Source of the DNA: Melitaea cinxia
Taxonomy: Eukaryota; Arthropoda; Insecta; Lepidoptera; Nymphalidae
Direction: 5' to 3'
DNA length: 64,000 bases
Assembly (NCBI RefSeq): GCF_905220565.1
Contig: NC_059417.1
Location: 8,046,518 to 8,110,517 of the forward strand
Shown: in pieces, positions 56,765 to 64,000 of the stretch
Numbering within the stretch: position 1 is the stretch's first letter
How the letters are laid out: each line of letters starts with the position of its first letter
Position numbers and translations under genes: made by a program
The notes under the pieces: model-generated
The model's database searches: none
What the model was told of the DNA's origin: nothing
Seen by the model: the letters and a program-made list of their open reading frames with translations, nothing else

Positions 56765-56908
56765 TGTCTATGTGAATATGTCAATTAATGTCACTTCACT
56801 TACAAACGTCAAGTTAGTTAGAAATAAACCTCTAAGCTGGACACACGCATCTTTCATTCGACCCTTCAAAAAAACTTCTACACAATTTGAACCTTATTCT
56901 CATGAACA
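56765..56908 (+). repeat. Bel/Pao 3' LTR
   Basis: 144 bp, by eye identical to the 5' LTR, including a run of seven A in 'ttcaaaaaaactt'. Confidence 0.9.
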
Positions 56909-56934
56909 TAATATTAATATAGATTAAATAAGTT

Positions 56935-57530
56935 AGTCCTTATGGACTAAAACTCCTTAAAAAAAGGAATCATATTATAATGTCAGAAATAACTTATTAA
57001 ACAGCTTTTCGGATACACTATTGCAGATTTGACAATTATAATGCATATTATTACTATCACATTATTGACAGTATCTACAACGCAAAGTATTATGAGTTTT
57101 TATCAGATTATAAAATTTCAAGAACCGCATTTTATCAGATAATAGTAGTCGTCTGTATTTACATAATATAAACTGATTTAACTTCGTTCGTTTAAAATTT
57201 GGACTAACTATTACTATTACTAATATGACTCAATTACGTAAATACTAAATAGCTCGGCTGACATTGTGGCGACGCTATATGAGTGATTCTAAATACGAAT
57301 TCGTGTGACAATCATGCTGCAATCGTCGTTTGAACATCGTCATGTCGATAAAAATACAGTTTAACATTTTGATACTTTTATTTTATGTATTAATTGAAAA
57401 AAGCAAAAAAGTGACATTCAGCATATATAAAATGTTTATTGCGTAATTAGTGCTGAGGAGGAGGTGTGCTAAGCTTAAATACTAGATCATGTACAATATG
57501 TAGAGTAATTACCTATTTCAATTTTGTGTC
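56935..57530. other. No gene seen
   Basis: AT-rich sequence without recognised repeats or frames. Confidence 0.4.
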
Positions 57531-57534
57531 ATTC

Positions 57535-58000
57535 GGTCCCATTTAATATTTATTTGAGATCTAACAACTACTTTTCGAGTTATATCTAATAATGCGTTTT
57601 TACTTGACGCTTTTTTCGTCGACTTACGTTGTATTATACCACATAACTTTTTACTGGATGTACCGATTTTGATAATTCTTTTTTTGTTGGAAAGGAGATA
57701 TCCATAGTTTGGTACCATGATTGAACATGAGGAATCCAGGATTTGATGATGGGATCCCAGAGAAAACGAGGGTAACTCTTAAAAATCCGCATAACTTTTT
57801 ACTGGGTGTACCGATTTTGATAATTTTTAATTTAATCGAAAGCTGATGCTTATCATGTAGTCACAGATCTGATAACTACTTTTTGAGTAATCTTTGATAA
57901 CGCGTCGTTACTTTACTATTTTTTCGTCGATCTACGTTGTATTACTTGTCGATGTAATTGAAGTCGGTTTTTTTTCGTTTGCGAGCAAATACAATTATTA
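57535..58000 (+). repeat. Copy of the 'gaagtcggtttttttcg' element
   Basis: Contains 'ggagatatccatagtttggt', 'ggatcccagagaaaacgagg' and the end 'gaagtcggttttttttcg', the same order as 20868-21290. Parts appear duplicated within it. Confidence 0.6.
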
Positions 58001-58470
58001 TATACCTACATCATTAGACTTAAATAAAAGTATATACAAATTGAGGGTATTATGTTGTGTCTTCTAAATGTTGGTCAATGTGTGTTATATCTATTCAATT
58101 ATAAAAATAATCTAGGACAAAAGTCCTATTTAGTCGTCATAATATTAATAACAATTATTTCCTATTTACTTAAATCTTATGTTTGTCGTTGATATCAGGG
58201 CACTGGGCACGTGTCGTTCTTATACATATATCATTATATTTAATACATTTCTTCCTTCGTTAGATTTAACTTGTTTTATGTTGCTATAACTTGTTTAAAG
58301 ATACACAAACATGAGCTTTTTCCTACCTGACTCGTTATTTTAGGATAATTAAAAAATATAGGTATATTATGGTCTCGACTCTTCCACTTGTGCAGCCTTT
58401 TTTAAAGATTGGCGTCCTGTGTTTGACACTTGCCGATAATAAAAAAAGTTACATAACGAAACATTTTTGA

Positions 58471-58606
58471 ATATCATATCAAAAATTTACCGTTCCAGCG
58501 GGGATCGAACCTGCGTCTCCGATTGACCGTGTCGGTGCTCTAGCCAATTAAGCTATGGAACTATGTACCCGCTAGATGGAAATTTTTGATATGATGATAT
58601 TATTTT
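58471..58606 (-). mobile_element. TIR-flanked tRNA-like element, copy 1
   Basis: 'catatcaaaaattt' at left and its inverse at right enclose a tRNA-like sequence on the minus strand, 58561-58491. That 71-nt piece has pairing ends (GTTCCA with TGGAAC), a D-arm-like 'gcttaattggctagagc' and a T-loop/B-box 'ggttcgatcc'. The predicted anticodon loop centre reads GGT (Thr), which eukaryotes normally decode with AGT, so I treat this as tRNA-derived and not a working tRNA gene. Confidence 0.65.
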
Positions 58607-58770
58607 CGGTTTAAGCGAACCGTGGCGCCGTCTATAGTGAGTTCCTTGCAGAAACCCGTAACTATTCAAAGTTTCATATTACAATGAAAATCTTTGACAG
58701 GAGACGACACCATGCTATTTTTATTATGTACGATTTTATTTTTGTGTTACCCACACATTAGGAATTCTAA

Positions 58771-59912
58771 ACATTTTTTGAATATCATATCAAAAATTGA
58801 CCGTTCCAGCGGGGATCGAACCTGCGTCTCCCACTGACCGTGTCGGCGCTCTAGCAGTGTTGCCAACTTTATTTTTCAGAAGATCGTACCATATACTAGA
58901 AAAGACCGTATTTTGCTAATATTTCAAAGAAAAAAATGGTACGTTATAAAGTTTCAAGAAAACAACGAAAACAATTTTTAAACGGAATAACATTATAATT
59001 TTGAGTTAATATTTATCATTTAAGAAATATGAATCAACATTTAACATTAATAATTTATATATTTTTAGATATGAGAAAAGTTACTATATTCTAAAACTCT
59101 AATTGGAATTGAGAACCTCCTCTTTTTTTGGAGTCGGCTAAAAATAAATTTCAAATTTAAAAATAAACTTATATTTTTACTTATTAACCAACAAAAATGA
59201 ATCTAATTAACAGTGTAATGAACTTAACAAAAATTTTTATTACTCTTATATTTTTTTTCACTAGTCACAGTCACTATCAGAGTCATTAAGCGCCACAGCA
59301 GATGCAGGAGTGGAAGTATTTATTCTTTTCTACATAGCTAACTTCAATTTGCGTAACATCTCGTCAGATGGCTTGAAGTCGATACATTAAAAAATACCAG
59401 CTTTTGAAATTATAGGTACCAACAAAAAACTAGATCAGTTTTACGGAGCCCAAATTATACCAATATTTAGTACTGAAAATACCGAAAACAGTCACACTGG
59501 AAATATCGATTCGCTTAGATGACTGTCGGATTGTTGGGGATTCCCTTATGCCCATAGATATCGCTGAGTCCACAGAATAAAATTAAATATACTCATACGC
59601 TGCGTATTTCATTATAGTGCGAATAATACAAAAAGTTTAGCTCGTTCAAGTCTTCTGCTTGTTTTTTTTTTTTATGATATCAAAAATTAATTGAAATTGT
59701 CATCTATTTTTCCTTCGTTATGAGGATGGGTATAAGATTTAAAAAAAATCGTATATTTTGCGTATGATTTCGATTACTCGTCGCACATCGCACAAGAGCC
59801 AAAAAGGTCGTATGATTACGATTTAAATCATACGGTTGGCAACACTGTGCTCTAGCCAATTAAGCTATGGAACGATGTACCCGCTAGATCGAAATTTTTG
59901 ATATGATGATTT
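58771..59912 (-). mobile_element. TIR-flanked tRNA-like element, copy 2, interrupted
   Basis: Same layout as copy 1: 'catatcaaaaattg' at left, inverse 'aaatttttgatatgatga' at right, tRNA-like sequence at 58802-58854 plus 59848-59873. A hAT-like element has jumped into the D-arm. Confidence 0.7.
58855..59847. mobile_element. hAT-like DNA element, 993 bp, with 8-bp target duplication
   Basis: Ends are 'cagtgttgccaac' and its inverse. The flanks are 'cgctctag' (58847-58854) and 'tgctctag' (59848-59855), an 8-bp duplication with one mismatch, the length expected of hAT elements. The first tRNA-like copy shows the empty site. The interior is AT-rich. A minus-strand fragment near 59312-59262 reads SAVALNDSDSDCD then stop, possibly a remnant of a C-terminus. 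No full transposase. Confidence 0.8.
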
Positions 59913-60199
59913 TATACATACGATAGTTACATAACGACATTAAATTTTAACTCTAAAAAAAACTCTAGATGGAAAAATTAACCATTTATTTTATATCTTG
60001 ATTGATTTGAACCATTTATTTTATATCTTGATTGATACTTTTAAAAAGAAAGATGTGCAAACGTTACGTCTTTAGCAAAAAATAAAAAATAAATTTCGTA
60101 ACTTCATTTATAATGGAATAAAACCATACTCCTTAGATTTAGTCTTTACTTTTTTGACATAGATACACATAGATTACTTTTTTTACATTATATATGAGG

Positions 60200-60542
60200 T
60201 GCTGTGTGGCTACGGCACCAAAGAATATAGCCACCCCCTCTCTTCCCGTGGGTGTCGTAAGAGGCGACTAAGGGATAACAAGGTTTACCACCTTGGAACT
60301 TAAGAAGCCGACCGATGGCGGGATAACCATCTAACCGCTGGCTTTGAAACACACAGGCCGAAGACGGGCAGTAGCGTCTTAGGTGCGACAAAGCCAGCAC
60401 TGCGGTCACCAACCCGCCTGCCCAGCGTGGTGACTATGGGCAAACCACATAAGTTCACGCATTTTTGGCGCGAACTTGTGGAGGCCTATGTCCAGCAATG
60501 GACTGCAATAGGCTGGAATGATGATGATGATGTTGATGATGA
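60200..60542 (+). mobile_element. RTE-tailed non-autonomous retroelement, copy 5 (opposite orientation)
   Basis: Starts 'gctgtgtggctacggcacca' and ends '(gat)n'. It encodes GGLCPA/AYVQQWTAIG-type sequence at its 3' end on the plus strand. Flanks share about 8 bp ('tatatgag'). Confidence 0.75.
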
Positions 60543-60544
60543 TA

Positions 60545-62340
60545 TTATATGAGTATTTGGATTAAAAATAAAACAATATGAAGCAATTAAAAAAATGAGA
60601 TGATTTTTTTTCAATAAACAAAAAGATGTTTTGAAATGAATCTTTTGTAATAGTAGTAGAAGCGTATGACGTGTGACGTCAAGAAAGCGGTTCGCGCCGG
60701 TAGAACAGCAGCGTCTTACGTTAAATCCACTGCGTATGATGCCTGTCACACACAGTGTAATTATATTTAAATAATTAATACAATTATACCTAAGTAATTA
60801 ATAGTTATAATTAGTGAAGTGTGTGTGAATTAATTGAAAATAAATATCTATTAAATTATTATTTCTGTACACTATTGAATGAAAATAAAATGGAAATTTA
60901 TCATGAAATTTTTCAAATTTGTAAAGCTTACTTGGTGGCTTATGGCTATGAATTTTTATTTTTAAACTTATTAAGTAATAGAAAAAGGACATTTGGGTAT
61001 AAGTACGATTTCTTACACGATATTATAAGCTATTTATAGTTTTAAAAATTGTAATTTTTATTATTTTATTTGTTAATTTGTAAAAACTTACTGGTCAGTG
61101 ATGTGTACCAAAATTATTGTGTTGTATGCTTAATAAAAAATTATTGACGGAACAAGAGTTCCAATTTGATATTATACAGTCAGCACGTGTGTCTAAAACT
61201 TTAGTGTGAATAAAGCTTACTAACTAATGATAATTAAACAATCCTACTAGTCTCACTGATAAGTATCGTCATAAATAGACCAGCGTCCCGCCATTTTCAT
61301 CAGTTTGCTACCAACCGGTGTCTTGTAATATATAATATTAGTAATACATATAATAATCGACCCTCTTTTCGAATACGATTCGCCGATTCGTATTCGCGAT
61401 TAATCTCAAGAATATTTATTGTTTAGCAACAACCAGAGGGTTGTTGCTTAAAAGTTCCTAAAAGCTTTGAGAATTACGCTACTAAAGGTAAGATGGATGA
61501 ATGTTTTATTGTTTTGAAAGACCAACGAATTATATTTTTTTTAAATACATATTCAATAATTCTTTAAAAATATAAATGTTTTAAATTACAATTTTTTTTT
61601 ACATAACTTAATTTCAACTGCCTTATTTATTTGTAGCTTAAGATAACAAGGAATAACTTTTCAAGTTTTCATCAGAAATCTTGTAAATTATGAAGGTTTT
61701 TTAAAAGATTTAGCCTATTTAGATTAAATCAAGAAAAGAAACTCTATAGCTATTCTAAAGTATAGGAAAAATCAACTTTTCCTATATTATCGAGAATGGG
61801 AAGTTCCATTGAAAATAAGGCGCTTTTTAGTAAATTTTAATGTTTTTTTTTTAATTTTTATAAAGATTATTAGAGATTGTTAATAGTTTAGCAGAATTAT
61901 TCGAATAACAACGGTCGATTTAAGCAGGTCTAAGGGTTCTCAAGAATTTGTATATGTATATAAACTTCCTTCATTTTTGTGCTTCTAAATAACAACAAAA
62001 AAAAAAGTTTTTTTAATTTGATTTCATATACGTATTATTATTGTGAAAAAAAAATACATTACACTTAATATTTTTCAAAAGATAATTATGTGTCACACGT
62101 GATAAAAAATATAACACAACTACGAACAATTGTTTGCTGTACTCATTTTAATATGTGTATAAAACAATTACGTTTCCTGTTATTTGTTTACGTAACCAAT
62201 CATAAGAAATAATCAATTTTCGATTACGTAGCGAGTGTTAATTTAAAGTTTTACACGTACACAATTGGTGAACATCTCGTAACAACGACCTTGCACGAAC
62301 AGACGACATAGGAGTTTACATATTGTTATGTGATAAAGTA
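60545..62340. other. No gene seen; a 10-bp-stem hairpin at 61424-61447
   Basis: AT-rich. 'agcaacaacc agag ggttgttgct' is a perfect hairpin. No frames or repeats I can name. Confidence 0.4.
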
Positions 62341-62359
62341 AAGATTTGTTTAAAGGCCA

Positions 62360-62830
62360 TTACATACATAACGTGTTCTTGTTCGGACGGAACGGGACGT
62401 GAAGTGAAGAAAATGTAAGTGAAAGACCATTCACGGAAGCACGAACGGCACGGGATAGTGAAGAGTACGGGGAGGAAAAAGTATCGTCCCGACGATGCTT
62501 AGCACGTCCCGCTTGACACGTAGTCCGTGATTCCGCAGTAAAGTAGGGAAAAAAGTAGGGAATCACGTGTACCTATTGTTACTGAGCTACTATCACGTTG
62601 CGTATGCATTAAGAGGAAAGGGTACCGAAGAGACTTTTCAAAAATAGGTATTTGAATAAAATGTTTCTGTCGCGCTGCATGCCGCTACCGCGCCCCGCGC
62701 CATCTCCGCCCCGTTTTTTCTATGTGTGACTGTCGTGTGTTAGTGTGCGTGCGCCGGCTATTCAGCTATTAATTGTTGACGATATTTTAGTATTCGCATC
62801 TTTCGTTTGTGATTGACTACGAGTACATAT
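62360..62830. other. GC-richer stretch of unknown role, possible promoter
   Basis: 62640-62770 is unusually GC- and CpG-rich for this window ('gccgctaccgcgccccgcgc'), followed by T-rich sequence. It could be a promoter for a gene beyond the window edge. The part 62360-62560 looks repeat-derived. No coding frame is convincing. Confidence 0.25.
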
Positions 62831-63071
62831 AGCGCATAGTGCTATTTTTCTGAATTTGGCTTGTTTTATTGAATTTGTTCTGCATCGTATTGCTGTGACT
62901 CGGCTTACTATTATTGAATTTCGTAAACTACTTATTATTATGTTTTATTATTTTGACTTGGATACTCTTTGTGACTTGATACATGTCTATATTTTTGTGG
63001 GTAATTATCGAAATACTTGGTACTTTATTTATGAATTAGGTATGTACATGGTTGAGGTGTGTGTAAGAATG

Positions 63072-63178
63072 GGTAATGAAATACATACATAATTATAGTG
63101 TATACATGTAGTACATAGTATAAGACTTATACTATGTACTACATGTATACACTATAATTATGTATGTATTTCATTACC
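63072..63178. repeat. Perfect 107-bp palindrome
   Basis: Arms 63072-63124 and 63126-63178 are exact inverse complements over 53 bp with a single A between them. Arms start 'ggtaatgaaatacatac'. Short direct repeats 'ctaacatcactcatt' follow at 63178-63212. Confidence 0.95.
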
Positions 63179-63239
63179 TAACATCACTCATTCTACACCT
63201 AACATCACTCATTAGTTTCACTTTTTGAATCTATAATGC

Positions 63240-63455
63240 TCATCATCATCATCATCATCATCACCGTCACCATCATTTCAGCCTATCGCAGTCCACTGCT
63301 GGACATAGGCCTCCCCAAATTCGCGCGAAAAAGTGGCACGAACTCATTAGGGGTTTTGCCCATAGTCACCACGCTGGGCAGGCGGGTTGGTGACCGCAGG
63401 GCTAGCTCCGTCGCACTGAAGACGCTGCTGCCCGTCTTCAGCCTGCCACTTTTAA
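63240..63455 (-). mobile_element. RTE-tailed non-autonomous retroelement, copy 6, 5'-truncated
   Basis: (CAT)n and 'cagcctatcgcagtccactg' at left, ends abruptly after 'gctgcccgtcttcagcctg', about 125 bp short of the 5' end seen in other copies. Confidence 0.75.
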
Positions 63456-64000
63456 TACTTCCTGTATATTAAGAAAGTGAATGTCAAAACCCGCTACATC
63501 CATTGAGTTGAGTAACAAACTCCGTCAGATCCTTATCTCAATATCAATATCCGCTACATCCATTTTTTTTACTTACATTTAGTTGTATAATTTAAAAGTT
63601 AAAAATAATTTTGCTTAGATGAGTCGGAGATTCGAATAAAGTAAATTTACTTTAAATGTATAAAATGATATGCCACTTGTAACTGTGACAGAAACGAAAA
63701 GTCATTTATTGTAAAATTGACCTTTCCGGATCTGGCGGATTTTGATACTAGACGACTCAAGTGTAAGTATAGTATATATATGTAATGTAGTACATACACA
63801 GTATAAAATGTTTGCCTTAGTACCTATATAATTTGTAATGTCTCATGTTTGTCGCAGTTATTAATACATAGGTATAGGTTATATATATTAATTAACATAT
63901 AATTGCGGCGATGTAACAATGGTTAAAAATAATATTATAATTAAAAAAAAACAAGAAAAGCCGCCTGCGTGAAGAATAACTATTAGAAAGTCAATTGAAA
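63456..64000. other. No gene seen
   Basis: AT-rich; 'ccgctacatccatt' occurs twice (about 63492 and 63551). Confidence 0.4.

Larger units (their letters stand above)
50393..56908 (+). mobile_element. Complete Bel/Pao LTR retrotransposon, 6.5 kb
   Basis: Identical 144-bp LTRs, a tRNA primer site, one gag-pol frame, and a purine tract before the 3' LTR. The flanks repeat 'taat' (or 'ataat' if the LTR ends are set one base differently). The undisturbed sequence is visible in the related repeat at 29190. All parts needed for retrotransposition appear present. No env-like frame. Confidence 0.95.
49444..56930 (+). repeat. ACTTCGTCCGCG-family repeat split by two insertions
   Basis: The pieces 49444-49622, 49972-50392 and 56909-56930 together follow the uninterrupted copy at 28763-29212. 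The gaps are an RTE-tailed element (49623-49961) and a Bel/Pao retrotransposon (50393-56908). Confidence 0.75.

Noticed and set aside
58491..58561. Functional tRNA-Thr gene
   Set aside because: Implausible anticodon, imperfect anticodon stem, and a second mobile copy nearby.
62856..63092. 78-codon plus frame
   Set aside because: Low-complexity hydrophobic/AT-rich codons that run into the palindrome; no family resemblance.

Overview
The window is animal nuclear DNA, very probably from a moth or butterfly (Lepidoptera). It is AT-rich, its genes have short exons with GT-AG introns, and it is crowded with repeat families I recognise as lepidopteran: RTE-tailed elements ending in (CAT)n, tRNA-derived SINEs, ACTTCGTCCGCG repeats, and the 'ctcacctgatggtaag' repeat. 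There is no bacterial operon structure, rRNA or CRISPR array.

Two host genes can be supported. (1) On the minus strand, 19262 down to 7779, an eight-exon gene for an amino-acid/auxin-permease (AAAP) family transporter. The exons splice into one 523-codon frame. Intron 5 is swollen to about 5.2 kb by a LINE and a mariner; intron 6 carries a TIR repeat and intron 4 a SINE and an RTE-tailed element. (2) On the plus strand, 43914-44534, a small lysine-rich protein like the Fyv7/TAP26 (CCDC59) rRNA-processing family, with a likely 5' non-coding exon ending at 42242 next to a GC-richer promoter-like stretch. The rest is mobile or repetitive DNA, or AT-rich sequence with no visible gene.

Layout. 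1683-6660: a TIR repeat split by a damaged RNase H-type LINE with a 16-bp target duplication. 7779-19262: transporter gene, with a CR1/Jockey-group LINE (about 9833-13311) and a mariner (13355-14483) in intron 5. 19.3-35.6 kb: mostly repeats (TIR/MITE copies, SINEs, RTE pieces, simple repeats). 35904-37151: a 5'-truncated Jockey-like LINE with poly-A and a 14-bp duplication. 38.6-41.7 kb: a striking inverted cluster of about 300-365-bp units, just upstream of the Fyv7-like gene. 46.0-47.1 kb: dead Tc1 transposase pieces. 50393-56908: a complete Bel/Pao LTR retrotransposon with identical 144-bp LTRs, a tRNA-Tyr-type primer site and one open gag-pol frame. 58.4-59.9 kb: two TIR-flanked tRNA-like elements, one split by a 993-bp hAT-like element. 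63072-63178: a perfect 107-bp palindrome.

The insertions can be ordered from the sequence. The ACTTCGTCCGCG repeat at 49.4-56.9 kb took both an RTE-tailed element and the Bel/Pao element, and its uninterrupted relative at 28.8-29.2 kb shows the empty sites. The best candidates for something not already covered by standard repeat classes are the 3-kb inverted array with its roughly 21-bp spaced GCTC motif, the perfect palindrome, and the TIR-bracketed tRNA-like element.
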